Shown piece by piece: positions 35,363-43,456 of a DNA stretch of 64,000 nucleotides. The position numbers were made by a program, and so were the translations under genes. A model generated the notes under the pieces. It was not told the DNA's origin and ran no database searches. It was given only the letters and a program-made list of their open reading frames with translations. Position 1 is the stretch's first letter. Each line of letters opens with the position of its first letter. The DNA is from MWBF01 sp040772005 (GTDB lineage: Bacteria; Chloroflexota; Anaerolineae; CG2-30-64-16), in NCBI GenBank assembly GCA_040772005.1, contig JAXGYZ010000006.1:62001-126000 (forward strand). The letters are read 5' to 3'.

Positions 35363-35991
35363 CCCATCTGGCAACCCTGCTCAGGAAGTATCCTAAGCTC
35401 GCAGACATCACGGCGGACATCGAGGCCGCGCGCGATCTGCTTATTGCGGCCTACCGCCAGGGCGGCCAGGTGCTCATCTGCGGGAACGGCGGCAGCGCAT
35501 CGGACAGCGAGCACATCGTCGGCGAGCTGATGAAGGGGTTCTTGCGGCGGCGACCCGTGCCCGAGACGTTCCGGGCGCAGCTCAAGGCGGTCAGTCAGGA
35601 CGAAGCTGCGTACCTGGCCGGCCACTTACAGGGCGCGCTGCCTGCCATTTCGCTGGTCAGCCACACCTCCCTCATCACGGCCTTTGCCAACGACGTGGCG
35701 GCGGACATGATCTTCGCGCAGCAGGTTTACGGCTATGGCCGGCCCGGCGATGTGCTGATCGGTATCAGCACATCTGGCAACGCGGCCAACGTGCGCCACG
35801 CGCTGCAGGTGGCGCGGGCGCTCCGCGTAGCAACGGTCGGGCTGACCGGCGCGACGGGCGGCAAGATGCTGCCCTTCTGCGACGTCGCGATCCGTGTGCC
35901 CGTCGCGGAGACCGCCGACGTGCAGGAACGCCACCTCGCCATCTACCACGCCCTCTGCGCGCAGGTGGAGGCGCACTTCTTCACCGAGTGA
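35359..35991 (+). CDS. SIS-domain phosphosugar isomerase (GmhA-like)
   Basis: A 210-residue single SIS-domain protein. GGQVLICGNGGSASDSEHIVGELMKGF and IGISTSGNAANV are the phosphate-binding loops of sedoheptulose-7-phosphate isomerase (GmhA). A C-terminal HLAIYHALCAQVE helix supplies the late active-site residues. In GmhA systems the partners are HldE-type kinases; none is seen here. The ATGA overlap with a beta-mannosidase suggests instead a phosphomannose-type isomerisation or a catabolic re-use of the fold. Start ATG 35359 is fixed by the overlap. Confidence 0.85.
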   Translation: MTHLATLLRKYPKLADITADIEAARDLLIAAYRQGGQVLICGNGGSASDSEHIVGELMKGFLRRRPVPETFRAQLKAVSQDEAAYLAGHLQGALPAISLVSHTSLITAFANDVAADMIFAQQVYGYGRPGDVLIGISTSGNAANVRHALQVARALRVATVGLTGATGGKMLPFCDVAIRVPVAETADVQERHLAIYHALCAQVEAHFFTE

Positions 35992-35993
35992 CT

Positions 35994-36076
35994 ATGGGAC
36001 ACTGATTGAACTGATGAAACTGATTGAACTGCTTTTTCTATCTTGATGATCAGTCCAATCAGTTCAATCAGTGTCC
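35994..36076. repeat. ACTGATTGA-type palindrome, copy A
   Basis: An 83-base element whose ends are inverted (GGGACACTGATTGAACTGAT at the left, complementary AATCAGTTCAATCAGTGTCC at the right). It is 81/83 identical to copy B at 38060-38142, in the same orientation. It starts three bases after the SIS gene stop. Confidence 0.92.
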
Positions 36077-36224
36077 GATTCCCCTCTTCCGCAACCTCAT
36101 CCTCCAGATTTCCAATAATCCGTATCTTTAGTTATAGTCCCACGTTAGTACGTACACATAGCAGTAACATCGCACGACGCCTCGTACGTCAACACTCACC
36201 CTGAGACATGGAGGAACCAGAAGC

Positions 36225-38048
36225 ATGCGTTTACGCTATCTGCTCTCCTTCGTCGCGCTCGCGTTCGCCGTGTTTCTGCTGGCCCAGCCAGCCAACGCGA
36301 CGGCGCCCGCAGCGGCAGGGAACCAGGACCAGGTCCTTGCGCTCAGCAGGGCCTCGACGACAGCCTGGGTTGTCAATGCGCCACTAATTGTCAACCAGGC
36401 CGCGCCAGTACGCACTCGCACCCGGGTGCCGCCGCGGAGAACCGCGACGCCGACTGCCACTGCCACGCCCACGACAGTGCCACCGACCAGTACAGCGACG
36501 TCAACACCGACGAATCTGCCCCCGACGCAGCCACCTACTGCGACCGCCACGGCTATCCCGCCGACGAACACGCCGGTCACCAATCCGACGGCGACCAACA
36601 CACCCGATCCGACCAACCCGCACGGCAGCATCGCCCAATACGACGGGCCGCAGACCTGCATCGCCTGTCACGCTAAGCAGGCGGACGATGCGCTGCACTC
36701 GGAGCACATGCAGTGGGAGGGCAAATGGTCCGAGGTCAACACCTACTGCACGTCGCCCGAACCGGCGGACTACGCCTGCCTGTCATGCCATGCATCCACA
36801 GGCAAAGTATCCAATCTCACGCCCAGCGATGTCGACTGCCTGATCTGCCACAGCGACACCTACCGGCGCTCGCTGCAACCCCTTGACATTCCGGTGACGG
36901 TGACCGATTGGCAGGGCAACACGAAGACCTACTGGACCCCGCAAAAGAATGCCGAGGGCAACTACACGATGCAGCCGCGCTTTGACCTGATGCCCGAGGG
37001 CACGACGATGGTCCAATTGGCCCAGAACGTCCACCTCCCCACGCGCGCCACCTGTCTGCGCTGCCATGCGACCGCGGGCGGGGGCGACGGCGTGAAGCGC
37101 GGGGACATGAGTTCTGCGCTGGTGAATCCGGCCTATTCGAGCGACATCCATATGTCGCCGCAGGGCGCCAATCTCGTCTGCCAGGATTGCCATACCGTCA
37201 CCGACCACAAGATTGCGGGCAAGGGCATCGACCTCCGCATCTCCGAGGGCGGCCCCGTCAAGGCCTGCCAGGACTGCCATAGCGCCCAACCGCACGACAA
37301 CAAGGACCTGGACAAGCATACGGCGCACGTGGCCTGCCAGACGTGCCACATCCCGCAGTTCGCCAAAGATATGCCCACGGAGATGTCGCGCGACTGGACG
37401 CACCCGGTCTGGAACCCCGCTGCGTGCAGCGGGCAGGGCGGTTGGGTCGGCGAAGAGGTCAAACAGTCCAATGTGAAGCCGGCTTACGACTGGTGGAACG
37501 GCACCAGCTATGTCTACAACCTGCCGGATCCCATCGCCGCAGACCCGGACGGCACGTACACGATGGCCGGCGCCAACGGCAGTGTCCAGGAAGCCAATGC
37601 CAAGATCTACCCGCTCAAGATTCACACCTCGGTCCAGCCGCGGCATGATGCGACCGGCAGCATGGTGCAGTACGATGTGCTATGGAACTTCATGACGGGC
37701 AAATACGAGGAGGCCGCCGTGCGCGGCGTCGCCTTCATGGGCCTGAGCGGACCGTACTCCTGGGTCAACACCCGCGCCGAGCAACTCATCACCCACGGGG
37801 TCTCACCGGAGGATGATGCGCTGCGCTGCGAAGCCTGCCACAACAATGGCGCGCAGATGAACCTGGATGCGCTGGGGTATACCCTGAAGGGAGCCGCAGA
37901 CCAGGTCTGCACGCAGTGCCACGGCTACGAGGACCCCAACGAGCTTGGCTACAAGGACATGCACAGCAAGCACGTCGAGAGCAAGCGGTATGACTGCACT
38001 TGGTGCCACACCTTCAGCCGGCCCGAGCGCGGCCTGAAACTGCCGTAG
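36225..38048 (+). CDS. Exported decaheme cytochrome c with Thr/Pro-rich spacer
   Basis: A 607-residue protein. A Sec signal peptide ends near ANA (residue 26). Residues about 68-133 are a Thr/Pro-rich spacer (PTATATPT words), as in surface-anchored Chloroflexota proteins. Ten CxxCH heme sites start at residues 145, 185, 205, 277, 319, 348, 371, 535, 562 and 591, with a heme-free stretch of about 160 residues between the seventh and eighth. Several further His residues could be distal ligands. The spacing is loosely like octaheme tetrathionate/hydroxylamine-type cytochromes, but I cannot assign a substrate. The gene stands alone, bracketed by repeat copies A and B. GGAGG lies about 10 bases before the ATG. 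Confidence 0.88.
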   Translation: MRLRYLLSFVALAFAVFLLAQPANATAPAAAGNQDQVLALSRASTTAWVVNAPLIVNQAAPVRTRTRVPPRRTATPTATATPTTVPPTSTATSTPTNLPPTQPPTATATAIPPTNTPVTNPTATNTPDPTNPHGSIAQYDGPQTCIACHAKQADDALHSEHMQWEGKWSEVNTYCTSPEPADYACLSCHASTGKVSNLTPSDVDCLICHSDTYRRSLQPLDIPVTVTDWQGNTKTYWTPQKNAEGNYTMQPRFDLMPEGTTMVQLAQNVHLPTRATCLRCHATAGGGDGVKRGDMSSALVNPAYSSDIHMSPQGANLVCQDCHTVTDHKIAGKGIDLRISEGGPVKACQDCHSAQPHDNKDLDKHTAHVACQTCHIPQFAKDMPTEMSRDWTHPVWNPAACSGQGGWVGEEVKQSNVKPAYDWWNGTSYVYNLPDPIAADPDGTYTMAGANGSVQEANAKIYPLKIHTSVQPRHDATGSMVQYDVLWNFMTGKYEEAAVRGVAFMGLSGPYSWVNTRAEQLITHGVSPEDDALRCEACHNNGAQMNLDALGYTLKGAADQVCTQCHGYEDPNELGYKDMHSKHVESKRYDCTWCHTFSRPERGLKLP

Positions 38049-38059
38049 CCGTAACGATA

Positions 38060-38142
38060 ATGGGACACTGATTGAACTGATGAAACTGATTGAACTGCTT
38101 TTTCTATCTTGATAATCAGTCCAATCAGTTCGATCAGTGTCC
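38060..38142. repeat. ACTGATTGA-type palindrome, copy B
   Basis: An 83-base element differing from copy A (35994-36076) at two positions only. It lies 12 bases after the cytochrome stop and ends 15 bases before the convergent ABC-2 permease stop. Confidence 0.92.
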
Positions 38143-38157
38143 TGTTCTTACGCTCCC

Positions 38158-39690
38158 CTACTCGTGCGCCATCAGCTTGCGGAGGAGGGTCCAGGAGACG
38201 ATCATCAGGAACGCCCCGATGGCCAGCAGCGCGCTGATCATCCCGAAGTCCACGCCCTGGCCGCGCAGCATGATGTTCTGCAGGAGCTGGATGCCGTAGG
38301 TCGCGGGCAGCAGCCACGAGATGACCCGCACGCCCGTGATCAGGTTCTCCAGCCGCAGGAAGAAGCCGGTGAAGAACACGCTCGTCAGCAGCAGCAGCAT
38401 GGCATACTGGACGGCCTGCGTCGTCGTCGTCGACATCAGCGAGATGACGAACCCCGCGCCCAGCGATGCGAAGATGAGCGCGGCCACCGCAATCGCGTAG
38501 TTCTGCCACCAATCGATCATCGGCACCTTCAGCAGGTACACCAGGATCGCAGTCAGCACGGCCGCCAGCACGCTGGCGAACAGGAAGTAGCTCACGTATT
38601 TGCCGATGAGCATCTCTGCCGCGGCCAGCGGCGACACCCGGAACAGCTCCATCGCGCCGGAACGCCGGTCGCGCACCACGGACAAACCCGCGAAGGTGAT
38701 GCAGAGGTGTTGGAGCAGCAGCACGATCACCGCGGGCGCATAGAAGTCGGTCACATCGATCGCCACCCGCGAGAGATTCTGCACCTCGCTGCGGAAGGGG
38801 CTGACCAGGATCGCCGCGTCGATGTCCTGGAACTCGCTCAGGCGTTCCTCCAGCGCCCTCAGGTTGCGCTCCAGCCGGGCCAGGGTCTCGACGTCGGGGT
38901 TCTCCTCGCTGACGGCCTGCGCGTCCTGGCGCATCTCGCCCAGGAGCGCGCTGGTGTCCGTCGCATCCGCGGCGGCATCCTCGCCTGCAATCCCGCTCAC
39001 CCCGGCCAGCAGGCCAAGACTCGCACCCACCGCAAGCTCCAGCGTGCTCAGGTTGTCATCCAGCGCGCGCGCCTGCTGCCGCGTCGCGGCGCGGTCGCCG
39101 GCCTCCGCGGCGAGGCGCAGCGCAGCCATGCTCTGCCGGGTCGCCTCCAGGTCACGCTCGACGCCGGAGAACTCCGTCTGCCCCTCTTCGGTCATGGCGC
39201 GCAGCACGCGGCGATTCATCTCATCCACGTAGATGCGGCCGAAGACGTTCACATATTCCGCCTCGATCGGATCCAGCTCGTTGTGGTAGAGCCGGAACAC
39301 GGCCTGCTCGTTGTTGCGCACGGTGTTGTAGGCGTCGGTCGGCGGAATGACGATGGCATCCACCTCCTCGTTGCCCAGCGCGCGGCGCGCGACGTTCTCA
39401 TCCGCCGTGATGCCGGAGAAGACGAGCTGCGGGCCGATGGATTTGGCGTACTCCTCCACCTGGCGGCGCAGTTCCTCGTTCTCGGGCACCACGAACATGG
39501 TGCGCAGCGGCCTTGCCTCGTTGCGATAGCCGATGCCGAACAGCAGCAGGATCAGGAAGGGGCCGAGCACCAGCGTCAGCACGAGCCGCGGCTGGCGCAG
39601 GATTTCCACGATCTCCATGATCAGGAACGAGGAGGTGCGGATGAAAATCCGCGCGATGTGTTCGAGAAGATTACGCAGCTTGCTGCTCAT
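38158..39690 (-). CDS. ABC-2 type transporter permease with large extracytoplasmic domain
   Basis: A 510-residue membrane protein of the ABC-2 / YhgE-like group. One TM near residues 38-54 (LVLTLVLGPFLILLLFGIGY) is followed by about 270 extracytoplasmic residues. Part of that domain is coiled-coil-like (LARLERNLRALEERLSEFQD). Five or six TM helices then follow from about 310 on, with the VVRDRRSGAMELFRVSPL ABC-2 loop. It would export a lipid, drug or polymer with the ATPase encoded just upstream, whose last 20 bases it overlaps. No substrate hint is visible. ATG 39690. Confidence 0.88.
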   Translation of the reverse strand: MSSKLRNLLEHIARIFIRTSSFLIMEIVEILRQPRLVLTLVLGPFLILLLFGIGYRNEARPLRTMFVVPENEELRRQVEEYAKSIGPQLVFSGITADENVARRALGNEEVDAIVIPPTDAYNTVRNNEQAVFRLYHNELDPIEAEYVNVFGRIYVDEMNRRVLRAMTEEGQTEFSGVERDLEATRQSMAALRLAAEAGDRAATRQQARALDDNLSTLELAVGASLGLLAGVSGIAGEDAAADATDTSALLGEMRQDAQAVSEENPDVETLARLERNLRALEERLSEFQDIDAAILVSPFRSEVQNLSRVAIDVTDFYAPAVIVLLLQHLCITFAGLSVVRDRRSGAMELFRVSPLAAAEMLIGKYVSYFLFASVLAAVLTAILVYLLKVPMIDWWQNYAIAVAALIFASLGAGFVISLMSTTTTQAVQYAMLLLLTSVFFTGFFLRLENLITGVRVISWLLPATYGIQLLQNIMLRGQGVDFGMISALLAIGAFLMIVSWTLLRKLMAHE

Positions 39691-40702
39691 GGCCTCGCTC
39701 CTGCCTCATCAACTCCACAAAAACATCGTCGAACGGCGGGACGTACTGCTGCACCGATGTCACCTCGATCTGGTGCTCGCGGCACCAGTCCACAATCTCC
39801 GGGATGGCGGTCGCGGCGTCCTCCACCTGGATGCGCAGCGACGTATCCGCCACCCGGCTGATGCTCTTGACGCCTTCGACGGTCAGCAACTGGCCGAGCG
39901 TCGCCGCATCGAGCCGCGTCTCCGTGGTCATGTCCACCGCATCGGCCCCGCCCTGCGCGCGGCGGCGCAGGCCGTCCGGCGTGTCCAGCACGCGCAGATA
40001 GCCGTCGGCCATCACGCCCACGAGGTCGCAGTAGACCGCCTCGCCCACGTACTGCGTGGTCACGAACAGCGTACGGCCCTCGCTCTGTAATTGCTTGAAA
40101 TGGTCCCAGAACTTGCGCCGCAGCACAGGGTCGATGCCCGCGGTCGGCTCGTCGAGGAACAGCAGGTCGGGGCTGTGGACCAGGGTCGCGGCGAGGCCCA
40201 CGCGGCGCTGCATGCCGCCCGAGATCTGGCGCACCAGCTTATCGCGGTGCTCGGCCAGTTCCACGAATTCCAACAATTCCATCAGCCGGTCCTTGCGGCG
40301 AAAGTTCATGCCGTAGACCGACGTGAAGAAGTTCAGGTTCTCCCACACGGTCAGGTCGGGATTGAGCACCGAGTGCTGCGGCATGTAGCCGATGCGGGTG
40401 CGCTGCGCCTGCGTAAAGCGCAGCGGGTGGTTGCCCATCACGGAGACGCCGCCCGCGGTCGGCTCGTAGATGCCGGTCAGCAGGCGCACGGTGGTGGTCT
40501 TGCCGCAGCCGCTCGGCCCGATGAAGCCGAACAGCCCGCCGCGCGGGACGGTCAGGTCGATGTCGAAGACGCCGCTGCCGCCGTTGAACTGCTTGGTGAG
40601 GCCGCGTGCGACGATCATGGGCGAAGCGCCGATAGCCGGCGCGGTCAATTCGCCGGGCTGGGGCGGTGCGGGCCGGTCGGATGCTATGGGTGTCGGAATC
40701 AA
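39671..40702 (-). CDS. ABC-2 type transporter ATP-binding protein
   Basis: A 343-residue ATPase. Walker A GPSGCGKTT, signature ISGGMQRRVGLA, Walker B LLFLDEPTAGIDP and a Q-loop at MPQHS are all intact. The C-terminal 90 residues form the regulatory tail of DrrA/CcmA-like exporters. I prefer TTG 40702, because AAGGAGA lies five bases upstream on the minus strand. An ATG at 40753 gives 17 more residues but lacks a ribosome-binding site, and the ATPase homology begins at MIVARGLTKQF. It is paired with the permease by a 20-base overlap. Confidence 0.88.
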   Translation of the reverse strand: MIPTPIASDRPAPPQPGELTAPAIGASPMIVARGLTKQFNGGSGVFDIDLTVPRGGLFGFIGPSGCGKTTTVRLLTGIYEPTAGGVSVMGNHPLRFTQAQRTRIGYMPQHSVLNPDLTVWENLNFFTSVYGMNFRRKDRLMELLEFVELAEHRDKLVRQISGGMQRRVGLAATLVHSPDLLFLDEPTAGIDPVLRRKFWDHFKQLQSEGRTLFVTTQYVGEAVYCDLVGVMADGYLRVLDTPDGLRRRAQGGADAVDMTTETRLDAATLGQLLTVEGVKSISRVADTSLRIQVEDAATAIPEIVDWCREHQIEVTSVQQYVPPFDDVFVELMRQERGHEQQAA

Positions 40703-40857
40703 CTTGCTCTCCTTCGTGAATGACAACGCACATAGATTACCGTACGGGCGCATGCCGGACTTTAGCGCAACCTATGTCCAACGTTAAGCCCACCTTAAGG
40801 TGCTGCGACCTCGGGCTGTCCCCGATGCACCTCCAATCGGCTGTGTGGCGAGAGGAT

Positions 40858-40960
40858 TGGGACACTGATTACACTGATCGGACTGATTATCAGGATAGAC
40901 TATGCTCACGCTGATAATAATCACCAGTCGGATCAGTTTCATCAGTTCAATCAGTGTCCA
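40858..40960. repeat. ACTGATTGA-type palindrome, copy C
   Basis: A more diverged member of the family at 35994 and 38060. It opens TGGGACACTGATTACACTGA and closes TCAGTTCAATCAGTGTCC, with about 60 bases of imperfect stem between. It lies between the ABC exporter genes and the thioredoxin-like gene. Confidence 0.85.
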
Positions 40961-41021
40961 AAAAAGGCATCGAAACCGCAACACACGCCGGATTGAGTTG
41001 ATGCGAAGGGGAGATACCAAT

Positions 41022-41492
41022 ATGCCCTGGATACGCTTTGGACGCGACGAACCGCCGGCACCGTCCCTGCCGCTGCTGAACCTGCAGGGCCAGGCGGTCT
41101 CTACGAACGACTACCGGGGGAAGGCACCGGTCGTGCTGGCGTTTCTGCATACACCCACCTGCCGGATCTGTCGCAGCCTGGCAACAGACTGGGCCGCGCG
41201 GCGGTCAGAAGTCGAGGCGCTGGGAGGCAAGCTGCACTTCGTCGTGCCGAATTCGGCGGGAGCAGAGGGCGCGCTCGATCGGGCGTTCACACTGCTGGAT
41301 CCACAGAGCCAACTGCGCACACGCTACGCAAAGCTGCTCGAGTTCGACACCGAGGGACAGGTCCTGATCTTTGTGCTGGATGAGCACAACGCGCCCTATG
41401 CGGCCTGGGTCGGGGCCGAGCCGGACGACAGCGCCATCTGGTATGACCTGCTCAGGTGGCTGCTGTACGTCTCGATCCAATGCCCGGAGTGA
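41022..41492 (+). CDS. Thioredoxin-fold (redoxin-like) protein
   Basis: A 156-residue cytoplasmic protein of the peroxiredoxin/redoxin fold. SLPLLNLQGQAVSTNDYRGK leads to a strand VVLAFLHTPTCRICRSLA with a C-R-I-C redox pair. YAKLLEFDTEGQVLIFVLDE is the later strand region. The CxxC arrangement suggests a thiol-disulfide reductase more than a peroxidase. ATG 41022 has AAGGGGAG upstream; an in-frame ATG at 41001 is possible. It stands alone between repeat copies C and D. Confidence 0.75.
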   Translation: MPWIRFGRDEPPAPSLPLLNLQGQAVSTNDYRGKAPVVLAFLHTPTCRICRSLATDWAARRSEVEALGGKLHFVVPNSAGAEGALDRAFTLLDPQSQLRTRYAKLLEFDTEGQVLIFVLDEHNAPYAAWVGAEPDDSAIWYDLLRWLLYVSIQCPE

Positions 41493-41527
41493 GGGGCCGT
41501 CGAATGGCCCGTCGGGCCATAGAGAAT

Positions 41528-41640
41528 GGAATGGGACACTGATCTGACTGATTGGACTGATTGTCAGGCTGATGTACTTATCAGCAAGATAATGATCATC
41601 AGTGTAATCAGTCACATCAGTTAGATCAGTGTCCCATTCC
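41528..41640. repeat. ACTGATTGA-type palindrome, copy D
   Basis: The fourth member, with outer arms GGAATGGGACACTGAT (41528-41543) and ATCAGTGTCCCATTCC at the right end. It separates the thioredoxin-like gene from the convergent desaturase gene, whose stop is about 20 bases away. Confidence 0.88.
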
Positions 41641-41660
41641 ACCGCACGGATAGAGACGGC

Positions 41661-42692
41661 CTACTTGGCAAGCTGCTGGCCGGTCCGGTACTTGCGCAGG
41701 GCCTCCCAACCGACCAACTGGCGCGTGGCATCGTCGATGAGGTGGAGGCGGACGCCCTTCAGACTGTGGAGGATGCCCAGCGGCCGGATCTGGAACGCGG
41801 GCGTCGCACGGTAACACTGCTCCAGCCGGTAATTCGGGATCTTCGGACTCAAGTGGTGGATGTGATGGAAGCCGATGTTGCCCGTGAACCACTGGAGCAC
41901 GCGCGGCAGGCGGTAGAACGAGCTGCCCTGCAGTCCGGCGCGCACGAAGCTCCACCGGTCCTTCGTCTCCCAATAGACGCCCTCGAACTGGTGTTGGACG
42001 TAGAATAGCCAGACGCCGGCCGCGGAGGCCAGGAGCGCGACGGGCAGCAGGACCGACAGCACGGCCTTCCAGCCGAAGATGAGCATCAGCCCGCCGTAGA
42101 GGACCAGCACGCCCAGGTTTGTCAGATGCACGCTGAGCCGCTCGCGGCCTTCGGAGTTCTTGGGCGGGAAGCGATGCACGATCAGGAACATGATCGCGGA
42201 GCCGATCGTGAAGAGGATCAGCGGGAAGCGCATGATGCGATAGCCTACGCGGGTGTACCACGGCGCGGCGAGATACTCCTGCACCGTCATGGTCGGCACA
42301 TCGCCGACGTTGCGCTTGTCGATGTTGCCCGCGGTCGCGTGGTGGATGGCGTGAGCGTGGCGCCACTCGTAGAATGGGGTGAATGTCAGCACGCCAAGCG
42401 CCGAACCCACGACCTCGTTGGCCCGCTTCGACTTGAAGAACGAGCCGTGACAGCAGTCGTGGAAGATGATGAAAGTGCGCACCATGAACCCGGCGGTGGG
42501 GATGGCGAGCAGGAGCGTGACCCAGTAGGGGATGCGCGGGCTCATCGAGGTCACGGTCCACAGCATCACGCCCCACAGCGCGACGAAGGGGATGACGGTA
42601 TTGACGAGCTGCCAGATGGCCTGCCGCAGGTCAGCTTTGGCGTACGGCGCAACCAGTTTCTGCCAGTTTAGCTTGTCAAGGTCAATGTTCAT
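41661..42692 (-). CDS. Membrane fatty acid desaturase
   Basis: A 343-residue integral-membrane diiron desaturase. The three histidine boxes are HDCCH (78-82), HAIHH (114-118) and HHIHH (276-280), set among four or so hydrophobic helices. The family inserts a double bond in lipid-bound or CoA-bound acyl chains (delta-9 or delta-12 type); regiochemistry cannot be read. AGGAGG precedes ATG 42692 on the minus strand, and a TACAAT box (plus-strand ATTGTA, 42715-42720) lies just upstream. It is divergent from mug. Confidence 0.92.
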   Translation of the reverse strand: MNIDLDKLNWQKLVAPYAKADLRQAIWQLVNTVIPFVALWGVMLWTVTSMSPRIPYWVTLLLAIPTAGFMVRTFIIFHDCCHGSFFKSKRANEVVGSALGVLTFTPFYEWRHAHAIHHATAGNIDKRNVGDVPTMTVQEYLAAPWYTRVGYRIMRFPLILFTIGSAIMFLIVHRFPPKNSEGRERLSVHLTNLGVLVLYGGLMLIFGWKAVLSVLLPVALLASAAGVWLFYVQHQFEGVYWETKDRWSFVRAGLQGSSFYRLPRVLQWFTGNIGFHHIHHLSPKIPNYRLEQCYRATPAFQIRPLGILHSLKGVRLHLIDDATRQLVGWEALRKYRTGQQLAK

Positions 42693-42714
42693 AGGCAACC
42701 CTCCTCTTTCCTGC

Positions 42715-42736
42715 ATTGTACCACAGGTGCTATACT
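42715..42736. promoter_or_regulatory. Divergent -10 boxes between desaturase and mug
   Basis: Plus-strand ATTGTA (42715-42720) reads TACAAT toward the desaturase. TGCTATACT (42728-42736) is an extended -10 toward mug. I could not identify convincing -35 boxes for either. Confidence 0.45.
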
Positions 42737-42828
42737 GCCCGAAATGACGCCGGGGCGGCAAATTGAAGATTGAAGATTGTCTGACGTTAGAGGTTCGAAG
42801 GTTGCAGGTTGCAAGTTGAGAGGGAGCC

Positions 42829-43374
42829 ATGAAAGGACCGACTCGGGCTGAGCTGCAGGGGGCGACCGGCAGGCAGGTGGCCGACGTGATCGCGCCGGGG
42901 CTGCGCGTGCTGTTCTGCGGGATCAACCCGGGGCTCTATTCCGGCTACACGGGGCATCACTTTGCGCGGCCGGGCAACCGGTTCTGGCCCACGCTGCACG
43001 CGGCCGGGTTCACCCCGCGCGTACTGCGGCCCGACGAGGAGCGTGAGCTGCTCCTGCACGGGTATGGCATCACGAACCTGGTCGAGCGGGCGACCGCAAC
43101 CGCCGCGGAGCTCCGCGCGGCGGAACTCCTGGCGGGCGGCGAGCGGCTGGTTGCGAAGGTGGCGGAATACGCCCCGCGCGTGGTAGCTGTCCTGGGCATC
43201 AGCGCATACCGGGCCGCGTTCCGCCGCCCGCAGGCTGCGCTGGGCTGGCAGGTGGAGGGGCTGGCCGGCGCGGCGTTGTGGGTGCTTCCGAATCCGAGCG
43301 GACTGAACGCACACTATGGGTTGGCGGATCTTGCGCGCGTGTACCGGGAGTTTCGGGAAGCTGTTACAGCTTAG
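42829..43374 (+). CDS. mug: G/U mismatch-specific DNA glycosylase
   Basis: A 181-residue monofunctional glycosylase of the Mug/TDG branch. FCGINPGLYSGYTGHHFARP contains the catalytic Asn N33, followed by GNRFWPTL, and motif 2 is NPSGLNAHY. It removes uracil or thymine paired with G, and ethenocytosine. Length and motifs match E. coli Mug closely. The ATG follows GAGAGGGAG. A GATTGAAGATT-type repeat lies just upstream. Together with uvrA this marks a small DNA repair neighbourhood. Confidence 0.93.
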   Translation: MKGPTRAELQGATGRQVADVIAPGLRVLFCGINPGLYSGYTGHHFARPGNRFWPTLHAAGFTPRVLRPDEERELLLHGYGITNLVERATATAAELRAAELLAGGERLVAKVAEYAPRVVAVLGISAYRAAFRRPQAALGWQVEGLAGAALWVLPNPSGLNAHYGLADLARVYREFREAVTA

Positions 43375-43456
43375 GCTGGTCACGTGATCCTTCAGCTTCC
43401 AGCTTCCAGCTTCCAGTGTTACAATCCACACAATCCCCTCATATGGAGGTCTCTTC

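Noticed and set aside
36225..38048. Octaheme tetrathionate reductase or hydroxylamine oxidoreductase
   Set aside because: I count ten CxxCH sites, not eight, and see no catalytic-lysine heme motif or Tyr cross-link pattern that would support either assignment.
35994..41640. Composite transposon around the cytochrome and redoxin genes
   Set aside because: The flanking repeats are only about 83-113 bases and carry no transposase; no transposase is seen anywhere in the window. The cassette idea is kept as a finding, but not as an insertion sequence.
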